Shown here piece after piece: positions 1 through 8,213 of a stretch of 27,675 nt of DNA. Below the pieces are notes generated by a model that worked only from the letters and a program-made list of their open reading frames with translations, made no database searches and had not been told where the DNA came from. The translations under genes were made by a program, and so were the position numbers. Position 1 is the stretch's first letter. The number at the start of each line of letters is the position of its first letter. Source of the DNA: DATCVR01 sp036566745 (GTDB lineage: Bacteria > Actinomycetota > Actinomycetes > Jiangellales > Jiangellaceae); assembly GCA_036566745.1 (NCBI GenBank), contig DATCVR010000321.1, positions 1-27,675 on the forward strand. The letters run 5' to 3'.

Positions 1-119
1 TCGACGGCACCGAGGTCGACGGCACCGAGGTCGACGGCACCGAGGTCGACGGCACCGAGGTCGACGGCACCGAGGTCGACGGCACCGAGGTCGACGGCAC
101 CGAGGTCGACGGCACCGAG
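1..119 (+). repeat. 15-bp tandem repeat, eight copies, encoding VDGTE
   Basis: Eight head-to-tail copies of GTCGACGGCACCGAG, identical at nucleotide level within the visible stretch, in frame with the surface protein. The array continues beyond the left edge. Perfect identity, including third codon positions, points to recent expansion by slippage or recombination rather than old selection for the peptide alone. Confidence 0.95.
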
Positions 120-278
120 ACCGAGACCGGTGGCACCGACGACGGCAACGCCGAAGGCGACCTGCCCAACACGGGTGCCGGCAACACGTGGCTCATCGCC
201 GCGGGTGTCGCTCTCCTGCTCGCTGGTGGGGCCACCGCTTTCGCGGTCAACCGCAAGCGTGGTCTGATCGAGCAGTAA
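1..278 (+). CDS. C-terminal part of an LPXTG cell-wall-anchored surface protein
   Basis: The reading frame is open from the window edge to TAA at 276-278, giving about 91 visible residues with no start codon in the window. It begins with eight VDGTE pentapeptides, then a short Thr/Gly/Asp-rich spacer. The sortase signal follows: LPNTG encoded at 162-176, a hydrophobic helix (WLIAAGVALLLAGG and on) and a basic tail with NRKRG. Proteins with this signal are normally cleaved after the Thr by a sortase and attached to peptidoglycan or pili. The acidic repeats probably form a wall-spanning stalk; that is inference. The N-terminal functional domain lies outside the window, so substrate or ligand cannot be told. 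Confidence 0.9.
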   Translation, partial: DGTEVDGTEVDGTEVDGTEVDGTEVDGTEVDGTEVDGTETETGGTDDGNAEGDLPNTGAGNTWLIAAGVALLLAGGATAFAVNRKRGLIEQ

Positions 279-291
279 TTTCGAGGAATCT

Positions 292-354
292 CTGACGGTT
301 TCCGTCAGGCTCCCGGGCCGGTGGGTCCGCACCGAACAGGTGCGGACCCACCGG
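292..354 (+). terminator. Two hairpins after the surface-protein gene, probable terminator
   Basis: A 7-bp stem CTGACGG/CCGTCAG with a TTT loop (292-308) is followed by a perfect 16-bp GC-rich stem (318-333 with 339-354) and a GAACA loop. There is no strong U-tract, as is common in actinobacteria. The position between two genes of the same direction, 14 bases past the first stop, fits termination of the surface-protein transcript. Confidence 0.75.
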
Positions 355-382
355 CGTCTTCACGACTGGAGAGGCCATCGCG

Positions 383-1180
383 GTGATGGAGTCGTCTACC
401 CTGGCGGCCGTGCCGAGTTCGAACGAGCCCCACCACACCGAACCGCCTCCCATCGCGAAGGGGGTGGCGTTCATCCTCGTCGGCATCGTGGCGATCCATT
501 TCGCGATCACGTTCCTGTGGAATGCGCCGTCCAACCCCATCCGCGACGCCCTCGGGGGCCAGGTCAACGGGTACATGGAGCCGTTCTTCGAACAGAATTG
601 GAGCCTGTTCGCCCCCAACCCGGTGAACACCGAGGACGAGCTGCTGGTCCGCGCGGAGGTCCTCGACCCGGACACGGGCGAGTTCGAGACCACCGAGTGG
701 GAGTCCGCCACGGAGCTGGAGTGGACGATCGTCTCGCACAATCCCTTCCCGTCGAGGGCCAGCCGCCTCTCCTCGAACCTGCACCGCCGGCTGAACTCGG
801 CCTGGAACCGGCTCAGCGAGGGTCAGCGCCAGGTCATCGCCGAGGACTTCTTCGGGGCGGACGACTGGACGCCGATGGCCGAGCGGCTGGCGTCCGCGGC
901 CGGCGGCCAGATCTCCACCGACATCGAGACGATGATCCGCGCCGATCGAGTGGCCACCGGCTACGCCTCGCAGTTCGCTCGCGCCCGCTGGGGTGAGGGC
1001 GTCACATCGGTCCAGTACCAGCTCAGGCGAACCCCTGTGCCCCGGTGGGAGGAGCGTCTCGAGGCCGAGCCCACTGCGCCGTCGGCCACGATCCGCGAGT
1101 TCGGCTGGCGTCCCGTGCTGACCAACGATGGGCAGGACGACGCCCTGTTCGCCCGCACGATCGAAAGGCTCGAGCGATGA
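383..1180 (+). CDS. DUF5819 family membrane-anchored protein
   Basis: 265 residues. One strong hydrophobic segment at about residues 26-46 follows a short Pro/His-rich N-terminus, so most of the protein is probably outside the membrane face. The NWSLFAPNP motif at about residues 72-80 is typical of DUF5819 proteins, which in actinobacteria commonly precede an HTTM-domain gene as here. The stop overlaps the next start (ATGA at 1177-1180), indicating translational coupling. A GGAGAGG ribosome site at 368-374 supports the GTG start at 383; ATG at 386 is an alternative. Biochemical function is unknown. The pairing suggests it is a partner or maturation factor of the HTTM protein (inference). Confidence 0.8.
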   Translation: MMESSTLAAVPSSNEPHHTEPPPIAKGVAFILVGIVAIHFAITFLWNAPSNPIRDALGGQVNGYMEPFFEQNWSLFAPNPVNTEDELLVRAEVLDPDTGEFETTEWESATELEWTIVSHNPFPSRASRLSSNLHRRLNSAWNRLSEGQRQVIAEDFFGADDWTPMAERLASAAGGQISTDIETMIRADRVATGYASQFARARWGEGVTSVQYQLRRTPVPRWEERLEAEPTAPSATIREFGWRPVLTNDGQDDALFARTIERLER

Positions 1181-2277
1181 TCCGCCAGGCGGTGGACGCG
1201 CTGTTCGACGGCATCAACCGGCTGCTCGATCAGGCCGAGCAGTGGCTGTTCCGCGGCAAAAAGGCGACCTACGGGCTGTCGGTCATGCGGATCTGCCTGG
1301 GGGTGGCGATCCTCGGCTCGCTGGCCGCCAACGCGATCGATCGTCATTACGTCTGGGGCGCGGGCTCGCGGTGGCTCGAGCCCTGGGTGGCCGCCGACGA
1401 GTTCGGTTTCCCGCTCACCACGGTGTTCGGCGAGACCGATTCGCCCGCGGTGTTCACCGCGAAGTACTTCCTGCTGATCGTGGTCGCCGCGCTGTTCACG
1501 CTGGGCTGGCGGACCCGGGTGGTGACGCCGGTCCTGCTGGTCCTCGTGGCGGGCCTGCTGCGGCTCAACCCGGTCGCCACCGATGCCGGCGACAACATCG
1601 TCCGCATCATGCTGCTGTACCTGTGCTTCGCCGACGTCTCGGCACACTGGTCGCTGGACGCCCGGCGCAGGAGCCGCGCCGGCACGGTCACGCCGTCACG
1701 CATGCCGCCGTGGATCGGCGTGCTGTTCCACAACGTCGCGCTGGCGGCCGTCGCGGCCCATATCTTCGTGATCTACGTCACCTCGGGCCTGTCCAAGGTG
1801 CAGGGCGAGATGTGGCAGGAGGGCGTCGGTCTCTACTACCCCCTGCGCATCGGCCAGTACGCCCCGTGGCCCGGGCTGAGCGAGCTCGTGTACTCCAGCG
1901 GGATCTTCGTCACCATCGGCAGCTACGTCACGGTCTTCGTCCAGGTGTTCTTCCCGCTGCTGCTCTTGCGCCGCGGCACCCGCGTGGTCGCGCTGCTGTT
2001 GATCTTCGCGATGCACGTGAGCATCGCGGTGACGATGGCGCTGCCGTGGTTCTCCCTGGCGATGCTGGCCGGCGACGCCGTGTTCGTCCGCAACGACACC
2101 TATCGGGCGCTAGCGCGCTGGCTGAGCAGGTCGCGGCGTACGTCGGCTGCGGATCCGCCGGCCGCGGATCCTGCGACGACGGAGGGTGGCGTGGCGTCGG
2201 AGGGCGGGGCGCCGGCGCCGGTCGAGTCACCGTCCCCCGGAGCCACCGCGGACGTCACGCCAGCGCGCCCGGACTGA
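1177..2277 (+). CDS. HTTM-domain integral membrane protein (gamma-carboxylase-like fold)
   Basis: 366 residues with several hydrophobic segments, including those around residues 36-50, 95-115, 120-135, 190-210, 250-270 and 280-300. Features of HTTM (horizontally transferred transmembrane) proteins include the early arginine-containing helix (SVMRICLGVAIL), DNIVRIMLLYLCFAD and VTSGLSKVQGEMWQEG. HTTM is related to the vitamin K-dependent gamma-carboxylase membrane region, but carboxylase activity has not been shown for the bacterial members. The start is the ATG overlapping the DUF5819 stop. The C-terminal 45 or so residues are a Pro/Ala/Glu/Ser-rich, low-complexity cytoplasmic tail. The last 51 bp overlap the 3' end of the opposite-strand glycosyltransferase gene. 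Confidence 0.85.
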   Translation: MIRQAVDALFDGINRLLDQAEQWLFRGKKATYGLSVMRICLGVAILGSLAANAIDRHYVWGAGSRWLEPWVAADEFGFPLTTVFGETDSPAVFTAKYFLLIVVAALFTLGWRTRVVTPVLLVLVAGLLRLNPVATDAGDNIVRIMLLYLCFADVSAHWSLDARRRSRAGTVTPSRMPPWIGVLFHNVALAAVAAHIFVIYVTSGLSKVQGEMWQEGVGLYYPLRIGQYAPWPGLSELVYSSGIFVTIGSYVTVFVQVFFPLLLLRRGTRVVALLLIFAMHVSIAVTMALPWFSLAMLAGDAVFVRNDTYRALARWLSRSRRTSAADPPAADPATTEGGVASEGGAPAPVESPSPGATADVTPARPD

Positions 2278-3534
2278 CGCCGGCCGGGAGTCCAGGACGT
2301 TCCCCTCGGTCACCGGCACGGGCCGGGGGCGTGGCGGGCGGGGGTCGGCGACGGCCGCGGTGTACGCGCTGACCGTGTCGCCGGCCACGATCGGCCAGGT
2401 GAATCGCTTGGCCACCTCGGCCCGGGCCGCGTCGGCCAGCGTCCGGGCCCACTCGGGGTCGTCGAGCAGCCGCACCACGGCGGTGCCCAGCTCCGTCACC
2501 GATCGTGGCGCGACGAGGAGGCCGCTGACCTCGTCGGTGACCAGCTCGCGCAGGCCGCCGGTGGCACCGGCCACGACCGGCGTTCCGGCCGCGCTGGCCT
2601 CCAGCGCGACCATCCCGAACGGCTCGTACGAACTGGGGACCACAGCGACGTCGGCCGCGCCGAGGAGGTCAGCGAGGCCGCGTTCGTCGAGGTGACCACA
2701 GAAGCGCACCGACCGGGCGACCCGGCGTCGGCGCGCCAGCGCGGCCAGGGCCTCACGACGACTGCCCACGCCGGCGAGGACCAGGACGGTACCGGGATGC
2801 CGACGTCGGATGCGGGGGAGCGCGTCGATCGCGATGTCGCCGCCCTTCTCCCACTCCAACCGCCCGGCCAACACGATCATGGGCGCTGCGGGCGTGATGC
2901 CCAGGGCTGCCCGTGCGGCGGCAGCCGTCGCCGGGGTGGACCGCCACGCACTCAGGTCCACGCCGTTCGGGATCAAGGTCAGCTCGCCGAGTGGTACCTC
3001 GAGCGCCGTGCCCACCTCGACCTGCATCGCGGCCGAGCAGACGATGGTGCGGGCGGCCCGGGTGACCAGCCAGGCCTCGACGTCGTGGCGGGCGCGCGAC
3101 ACGGGGGTGGACAGCCAGCCGTCCCACAGCCCGGCCTCGGTGGCATGGATCGTGGCGACCAACGGCACACCGGAGGTCTCGGCGAGGTCGACGCCGGCGT
3201 GGGCGACCACCCAGTCGTGGACGTGGACGAGATCGGGCCGCCAGCCGCCCACCACGGCCCGCCCGGTCCTGGCCAGGGCGGTGTTGAGCCCGAGGACCCA
3301 GGCGACCAGGTCCGTGGCGAGGTCGCGGGCGGGAGGGTCGGGCGCCACCCGGACGACCCGCACGCCGTTGACCCGGGCATCCGGCGCGGCCCGCGGATGA
3401 GTCTGGGTGAGGACGACGACGTCGTGTCCCTGGGCGGCCAGGGCCTCGGCGAGGCCGTGGACGTGGCGGCCCAGACCGCCGTAGATCATCGGTGGGTACT
3501 CCCACGAGATCAGCAGCACCCGCATGGTCGTCAT
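2227..3534 (-). CDS. GT4-family glycosyltransferase (Rv3032-like)
   Basis: 435 residues, GT-B fold. The N-terminus MRVLLISWEYPP followed by GGLGRHVHGLAEAL is the nucleotide-sugar/acceptor loop seen in glycogen-synthase-like GT4 enzymes. The EX7E donor-binding motif is E304...E312 (EPFGMVALE), followed by the usual GTPVVAG stretch. N-terminus and position beside etfBA match the M. tuberculosis alpha-1,4-glucosyltransferase Rv3032, which works on methylglucose lipopolysaccharide and glycogen-type glucans. The same glucan role here is inference, because the neighbouring branching-enzyme and methyltransferase genes of mycobacteria are not present in this interval. The ATG at 3534 is chosen because GGAG lies 6 bases upstream; ATG at 3525 is also in frame. 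Confidence 0.87.
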   Translation of the reverse strand: MTTMRVLLISWEYPPMIYGGLGRHVHGLAEALAAQGHDVVVLTQTHPRAAPDARVNGVRVVRVAPDPPARDLATDLVAWVLGLNTALARTGRAVVGGWRPDLVHVHDWVVAHAGVDLAETSGVPLVATIHATEAGLWDGWLSTPVSRARHDVEAWLVTRAARTIVCSAAMQVEVGTALEVPLGELTLIPNGVDLSAWRSTPATAAAARAALGITPAAPMIVLAGRLEWEKGGDIAIDALPRIRRRHPGTVLVLAGVGSRREALAALARRRRVARSVRFCGHLDERGLADLLGAADVAVVPSSYEPFGMVALEASAAGTPVVAGATGGLRELVTDEVSGLLVAPRSVTELGTAVVRLLDDPEWARTLADAARAEVAKRFTWPIVAGDTVSAYTAAVADPRPPRPRPVPVTEGNVLDSRPASVRARWRDVRGGSGGR

Positions 3535-3657
3535 GTCCGCTCCGCGGCACGGCCCGGCGTCGGCACACGGGCGTCGGTACGCTCGCCGGTCAGGGGGCAG
3601 GGCATGCCGACGAGGGTGGCACAGGTTCGGCTGTGACGCGTCGCACTGACGACGTGG

Positions 3658-3687
3658 TTGGCCAAGATATTACCGACGGGTAACATC
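3658..3687 (+). promoter_or_regulatory. etfBA promoter with embedded palindromic operator
   Basis: TTGGCC (3658-3663), a 17-base spacer and TAACAT (3681-3686) make a plausible sigma-70 type promoter for etfB. The palindrome GATATTACC-GACG-GGTAACATC (3666-3687, one mismatch per 9-bp arm) fills the spacer and covers the -10. This placement fits repression by a TetR-like dimer. The rest of the 304-bp interval between the divergent glycosyltransferase and etfB (3535-3838) shows no gene. The etfB 5' leader would be about 145 bases and ends in AGGAGG at 3821-3826. The regulator is not identifiable from sequence; a fatty-acid-responsive one would fit the ETF role (inference). Confidence 0.6.
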
Positions 3688-3838
3688 GGACGGGTCCTGG
3701 TGGTGTCGGTCACCCCGCGTCTGCATCGTCCTCACGAGGTGGCACGCTGGCCCTGTCGCACCACCACACGCCGAACTCGTTCCCCGCGAACTCGCACCAC
3801 TAGTCATCGTTCGCCCGCACAGGAGGTCGTCTCCCGGC

Positions 3839-4624
3839 ATGAAGATCGTTGCCCTGGTGAAGCACGTCCCGGACGCCACTGCCGACCGGACGTTCAACGA
3901 AGCCGACCACACGACCGACCGCGTCGGTGTCGACGGCCTGCTCTCCGAGCTCGACGAGTACGCCGTCGAGGAGGCGCTCAAGATCTCCGAGGCCGGCGAC
4001 GCCGAGGTGGTCGTCGTGACGATGGGCCCGGACGGCGCCGTCGACGCGGTGAAGAAGGGCCTCCAGATGGGCGCCGACTCCGGTGTCCACGTGGTCGACG
4101 ACGCCTTGCACGGCTCCGATGCCCTCGCGACGTCGGCGGTGCTGGCCGCCGTCGTGCAGAAGATCGGCGACGTCGACCTCGTCATCACCGGCATGGCCTC
4201 CACCGACGGCAGCATGAGTGTGGTGCCGGCCATGCTGGCCGAGCGCCTCGGCGTGGCCCACGTCGGCTTCGTCGGCGAGCTCACCGTCGGCGACGGCACG
4301 GTCACCGGCCGGCGCGACGGCGACACCGCCTCAGAGACGGTCGAGGCAGCGCTGCCGGCCGTCGTCTCCGTGACCGACCAGATCAACGAGCCGCGGTACC
4401 CCTCGTTCAAGGGGATCATGGCGGCGAAGAAGAAGCCGGTCGAGAGCTGGTCGCTGGCCGACCTCGGGATCGATCCCTCGCAGGTCGGGTTGTCGGCGGC
4501 GTGGTCGGTCGTCGACGAGGTGACCAAGCGTCCAGAGCGCACCCAGGGCGAGATCGTCACCGACGACAACGGCGACGGCGGCGTGAAGCTGGCCGAGTTC
4601 CTGGCCGCGCAGAAGTTCATCTGA
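3839..4624 (+). CDS. etfB: Electron transfer flavoprotein subunit beta
   Basis: 261 residues, full length for the family. The N-terminus MKIVALVKHVPDATADR and the later TGMASTDGSMSVVPAMLAERLG region are typical of EtfB. With EtfA it forms the cytoplasmic FAD/AMP-containing ETF, which takes electrons from acyl-CoA and related dehydrogenases and passes them to ETF:quinone oxidoreductase. The gene is 45 bp upstream of etfA on the same strand and surely co-transcribed. AGGAGG lies 12 bases before the ATG, slightly further than ideal. The mycobacterial counterpart is Rv3029c (FixA). Confidence 0.96.
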   Translation: MKIVALVKHVPDATADRTFNEADHTTDRVGVDGLLSELDEYAVEEALKISEAGDAEVVVVTMGPDGAVDAVKKGLQMGADSGVHVVDDALHGSDALATSAVLAAVVQKIGDVDLVITGMASTDGSMSVVPAMLAERLGVAHVGFVGELTVGDGTVTGRRDGDTASETVEAALPAVVSVTDQINEPRYPSFKGIMAAKKKPVESWSLADLGIDPSQVGLSAAWSVVDEVTKRPERTQGEIVTDDNGDGGVKLAEFLAAQKFI

Positions 4625-4669
4625 TCCCGTCCGTCGAGGCCGGAACGAGCAACGCAGGAGAGAGTAGAG

Positions 4670-5626
4670 ATGGCTGAGATCCTCGTCCTCGTCGACCACG
4701 TCGACGGCGCGGTCCGCAAGACCACCACCGAACTGCTGACCATCGCCCGCCGGGCCGGCGAGCCGGCCGCGGTCTTCCTCGGCGCGGGCTACGACGCCGC
4801 GAAGGAGACGCTGGGCCGCTTCGGCGCCACCAAGGTCTATGTCGTCGACGCTCCCGAGCTCGACGAGTACCTCGTGGCGCCCAAGGCAGAGGCGCTGGCG
4901 CAGGTCGTGGCCGCAGCCCAGCCCGCGGCGGTGCTGGTGACCTCCAGCCCCGAGGGCAAGGAGATCGCGGCCCGCCTGGCGGTCAAGCTCGAGTCCGGCA
5001 TCGTCACCGACGCGGTGGACGTCACGGTCGACGGCTCCGAGCTGGTCACCACGCAGTCGGTGTTCGCCGGCGGCTACACCGTCACCGCCAAGGTCACCCA
5101 CGGCACGCCTGTCGTCACGGTGAAGCCCAACGCCGCGACGCCGGAGCCCGCCGAGACCACCCCGGTCGAGGAGAAGGTGGCGGTGACGATCTCCGACGCC
5201 GCCAAGACCGCCAAGATCATCGAGCGTAAGCCCCGTGCCGCCACCGGTCGTCCCGAGCTCACCGAGGCGGCCATCGTCGTCTCCGGAGGGCGCGGCACCG
5301 GCGGCGACTTCGGCCCGGTCGAGGCGCTTGCGGATGCCCTGGGTGCAGCCGTCGGCGCGTCGCGGGCGGCCGTCGACTCCGGCTGGTACCCCCACGCCTA
5401 CCAGGTCGGCCAGACCGGCAAGACGGTCTCGCCCCAGCTGTACCTGGCGGCGGGCATCTCGGGTGCGATCCAGCACCGCGCGGGCATGCAGACCTCGAAG
5501 ACGATCGTCGTGGTCAACAAGGACGCGGAAGCCCCGATCTTCGCGATGGCCGACTTCGGCGTGGTCGGCGACCTCCACGCGGTGCTGCCCCGGGCCACCG
5601 AGGAAGTCGCCAAGCGCAAGGGCTGA
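4670..5626 (+). CDS. etfA: Electron transfer flavoprotein subunit alpha
   Basis: 318 residues. The C-terminal FAD-binding domain is intact: SGGRGTGGDFGPVEALADALG, SRAAVDSGWYPH, QVGQTGKTVSPQLYLAAGIS, AIQHRAGM and NKDAEAPIFAMADFGVVGD, in the family order. The N-terminal half is the usual EtfA/EtfB Rossmann-like domain. AGGAG at 4656-4660 is spaced 9 bases from the ATG. It is the partner of the preceding etfB; the transcript probably ends at or near the long palindrome that begins 76 bp after the stop codon. Confidence 0.97.
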   Translation: MAEILVLVDHVDGAVRKTTTELLTIARRAGEPAAVFLGAGYDAAKETLGRFGATKVYVVDAPELDEYLVAPKAEALAQVVAAAQPAAVLVTSSPEGKEIAARLAVKLESGIVTDAVDVTVDGSELVTTQSVFAGGYTVTAKVTHGTPVVTVKPNAATPEPAETTPVEEKVAVTISDAAKTAKIIERKPRAATGRPELTEAAIVVSGGRGTGGDFGPVEALADALGAAVGASRAAVDSGWYPHAYQVGQTGKTVSPQLYLAAGISGAIQHRAGMQTSKTIVVVNKDAEAPIFAMADFGVVGDLHAVLPRATEEVAKRKG

Positions 5627-5701
5627 CCGGCGCGGCCGCCGTCCTCGCGCACGCCGCCGATCCCAACCCGACCCGCGCCCGACCTTCCCGCCGGCCCTCC
5701 G

Positions 5702-5795
5702 CCGGAATGATCACGTTCAGCACCTGTTCGCCTGCACCAGGAGGCCTGCAGGCCTAGTGCGGCACCCGAACGCCTGCTGAACGTGATCATTCCGG
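5702..5795. repeat. 94-bp palindromic dispersed element, intact copy
   Basis: The 21-bp left arm (5702-5722, starting CCGGAATGATCACG) is repeated as an exact reverse complement at 5775-5795. The whole element is symmetric about 5748/5749, with a perfect AGGCCTGCAGGCCT core at 5742-5755. A related half copy lies at 16266-16339. It carries no ORF of its own and sits between etfA and the cysteine desulfurase gene. It looks like a MITE or REP-type element; as RNA it would form a long hairpin that could also terminate the etf transcript. Confidence 0.85.
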
Positions 5796-5857
5796 GACGG
5801 GACGCCGGGCCGGAGTGGGGCGTTGCCGGCGTGGCGAGCAGGGTTCCTGCAGGGTCG

Positions 5858-5863
5858 TAAACT
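5858..5863 (+). promoter_or_regulatory. Probable -10 element of the cysteine desulfurase gene
   Basis: TAAACT ends 9 bases before the ATG at 5873, and there is no Shine-Dalgarno. Transcription would begin about 2-3 bases before the start codon, giving an almost leaderless message. No good -35 was found at 16-18 bp spacing, so the call is moderate. Confidence 0.4.
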
Positions 5864-5872
5864 GGTGCGGTC

Positions 5873-7078
5873 ATGTCTGCTGAGCATCGCGTCTATCTCG
5901 ATCACGCTGCCACCACCCCCGTTCGCCCCGAGGTGATCGAGGTGGTCGCCGCGACCATGGCTGACGTCGGGAACCCGTCGTCGCTGCACGCGTCCGGCCG
6001 GGCGGCCCGCAAGGTCGTCGAGGAGTCCCGCGAGACCATCGCCGCCGCCCTCGGCGCCCGCCCCAGCGAGGTCGTGTTCACCTCCGGCGGCACCGAGGCC
6101 GACAACCTCGCCCTCAAGGGCATCTACTGGTCGCGCCGCGCCGCCGATCATCGACGCGTGCGCATCCTCGCCTCGGCGGTCGAACACCATGCGGTGATCG
6201 ATCCGGTGCAGTGGCTGGCCGACTCCCAGGGCGCCGAGGTCGAGTGGCTGCCGGTCGAGCGGTCCGGCCGCCTGCGCACCGACGCCCTGCGCGCGGCCAT
6301 CGAGCGCGATCCCGCGTCGGTGGCGCTGGTCAGCGTCATGGTCGCGAACAACGAGATCGGCACCCTCCAGCCCATCGGCGAGGTCGTCGGCGCCGCGTCC
6401 GCCCACGGCATCCCGGTCCACGCCGACGCCGTCCAGGCGGTAGGGCAGCTCCCCGTCGACTTCGGCGCCAGCGGCCTCGATGCCATGACGATCTCCGGAC
6501 ATAAGCTCGGCGGGCCGGTCGGGTCCGGAGCGTTGTTCGTCCGGCGCGAGCTCGACCTCGTTCCGGTGTCCCACGGCGGCGGCCAGGAGCGCGACGTCCG
6601 GTCGGGGACCCTCGACACGGCGTCGATCGCGGGCCTCGCCACGGCGGTCGCTGCGGCCACGGCCGACGTCGTGGGCCACGCCGCGGCGTTGTCCGGCCTG
6701 CGCGACGCGCTGGTCGACGGCATCGCGGCCGCGGTGCCGAAGGCCGTGTTCAACGGCCCGCCCGCGGCGGTGCTCCCTGGCCACGCGCACGTCTCCTTCC
6801 CCGGGTGCGAGGGCGATTCGCTGCTGTTGCTGCTCGACGCGCTGGGCATCGAGTGCTCCACCGGCAGCGCGTGCTCGGCCGGAGTTCCCCAGCCGTCTCA
6901 CGTGCTCACGGCCATGGGGGTCGAGCCCCAGCTGGCCCGCGGGTCGCTGCGCTTCACGCTGGGCCGCACGTCCACGCGGGCCGATGTCGAGGCCGTGATC
7001 GAGTCGATCGGCCCCGTGGTCGAGCGCGCCCGCGCCGCCGGGCTGGTGAACGCTTCGCGCGCAGGGATGGTGGGCTGA
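5873..7078 (+). CDS. Cysteine desulfurase (NifS/IscS-like, class V aminotransferase)
   Basis: 401 residues. This PLP enzyme converts cysteine to alanine and a protein-bound persulfide used for tRNA thiolation and Fe-S assembly. YLDHAATTP opens the protein, SGGTEADNLA is the cofactor loop, and K211 in SGHKLGGP is the PLP lysine. C334 in STGSACSAG is the persulfide-carrying active-site cysteine. It is followed after 2 bp by mnmA, the direct sulfur acceptor pathway for wobble-U 2-thiolation; the same pair is iscS-trmU in M. tuberculosis (Rv3025c-Rv3024c). Whether it also serves Fe-S clusters, where actinobacteria often use a separate SufS, is not shown. Confidence 0.96.
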   Translation: MSAEHRVYLDHAATTPVRPEVIEVVAATMADVGNPSSLHASGRAARKVVEESRETIAAALGARPSEVVFTSGGTEADNLALKGIYWSRRAADHRRVRILASAVEHHAVIDPVQWLADSQGAEVEWLPVERSGRLRTDALRAAIERDPASVALVSVMVANNEIGTLQPIGEVVGAASAHGIPVHADAVQAVGQLPVDFGASGLDAMTISGHKLGGPVGSGALFVRRELDLVPVSHGGGQERDVRSGTLDTASIAGLATAVAAATADVVGHAAALSGLRDALVDGIAAAVPKAVFNGPPAAVLPGHAHVSFPGCEGDSLLLLLDALGIECSTGSACSAGVPQPSHVLTAMGVEPQLARGSLRFTLGRTSTRADVEAVIESIGPVVERARAAGLVNASRAGMVG

Positions 7079-7080
7079 GC

Positions 7081-8172
7081 ATGCGGGTACTGGCAGCGAT
7101 GTCCGGCGGGGTCGACTCCGCCGTGGCGGCGGCGCGGATGGTGCAGGCGGGACACGACGTCACCGGCGTCCACCTGGCGCTGTCGTCCAACCCGCAGTCC
7201 TTCCGTACCGGCGCGCGCGGATGTTGCACGCTCGAGGACTCCCGCGACGCCCGGCGCGCCGCCGACGTCCTCGGCATCCCGTTCTACATCTGGGACCTCG
7301 CCGAGCGGTTCCGGGCCGACGTCGTCGACGACTTCGTGGCCGAGTACGCGGCCGGTCGCACCCCCAACCCGTGCCTGCGTTGCAACGAGAAGATCAAGTT
7401 CTCGGCCGTCCTGGACCGCGCTCTGGCGCTCGGGTTCGACGCCGTCTGCACGGGCCACTACGCCCGCATCGTCGACGGGCCGGCCGGCCGCGAGCTGCAC
7501 CGCGCAGTCGACCCGGACAAGGACCAGTCCTACGTCCTCGGCGTCCTCACGGCCGACCAGCTCGCCCACGCGATCTTCCCGCTCGGCGACACGCTGAAGT
7601 CCGACATCCGGGCCGAGGCCGAGCGCGACGGGCTGGCCGTGGCGCGCAAGCCCGACAGCCACGACATCTGCTTCATCGCCGACGGCGACACCGCCGGCTT
7701 CCTGCGCGGGCAGCTGGGCGAAGCCCCGGGCGAGGTCGTCGACCTCGACGGCGAGGTGGTCGGCGAGCACGACGGCACGTTCGGCTTCACCATCGGCCAG
7801 CGGCGCGGCCTGCGCATCGGGCGCCCGGCCGACGACGGAAAGCCGCGCTACGTCCTCGACATCTCCCCGGTCGACCGGCGGGTGACGGTGGGTCCGCGCG
7901 AGGCGCTCGCCGTCGACGACCTCCGTGGGGCCGAGCCGCGGTGGTGCGGCTCGGCGCCGGTCGGCGAGATCGACTGCCTGGCTCAGTACCGCGCCCACGG
8001 CGCGCCGGTGCCGGCCCGGGCGGAGTTCACCGACGGCGCCCTGCGGGTCCGGTTCGAGACCGGCCAGGAAGGCGTGGCTCCGGGGCAGGCCATCGTGCTC
8101 TATGACGGAGACCGCGTCATCGGCTCGGCCACCATCGACCACACCCGGTCCCACGCGGGGTCGCCGGCCTGA
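7081..8172 (+). CDS. mnmA: tRNA-specific 2-thiouridylase MnmA
   Basis: 363 residues, normal length. The PP-loop MSGGVDSAV at residues 7-15 activates the tRNA U34 with ATP. The two catalytic cysteines are present: C98 in NPCLRCN and C197 in SHDICFI. The C-terminal part has the TIGQRRGLRIG motif and the beta-barrel end domain. It thiolates wobble uridine of Lys, Glu and Gln tRNAs with sulfur from the upstream desulfurase. The start follows that gene's stop by 2 bp, with a GGTGGG ribosome site inside the upstream 3' end, so the pair is one operon. Longer in-frame extension upstream would overlap the desulfurase and is rejected. Confidence 0.96.
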   Translation: MRVLAAMSGGVDSAVAAARMVQAGHDVTGVHLALSSNPQSFRTGARGCCTLEDSRDARRAADVLGIPFYIWDLAERFRADVVDDFVAEYAAGRTPNPCLRCNEKIKFSAVLDRALALGFDAVCTGHYARIVDGPAGRELHRAVDPDKDQSYVLGVLTADQLAHAIFPLGDTLKSDIRAEAERDGLAVARKPDSHDICFIADGDTAGFLRGQLGEAPGEVVDLDGEVVGEHDGTFGFTIGQRRGLRIGRPADDGKPRYVLDISPVDRRVTVGPREALAVDDLRGAEPRWCGSAPVGEIDCLAQYRAHGAPVPARAEFTDGALRVRFETGQEGVAPGQAIVLYDGDRVIGSATIDHTRSHAGSPA

Positions 8173-8213
8173 CCTGCCGAGCACACCCTCTCGCGAATGC
8201 GGTGCGCGGGAGG

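Noticed and set aside
1..119. CRISPR array
   Set aside because: The repeats are 15 bp, contiguous without spacers, and in frame with a coding sequence.
5717..6901. A 394-codon frame antisense to the cysteine desulfurase, starting within the 94-bp palindrome
   Set aside because: No motif and shadow composition; its N-terminal residues are only translation of the repeat element.
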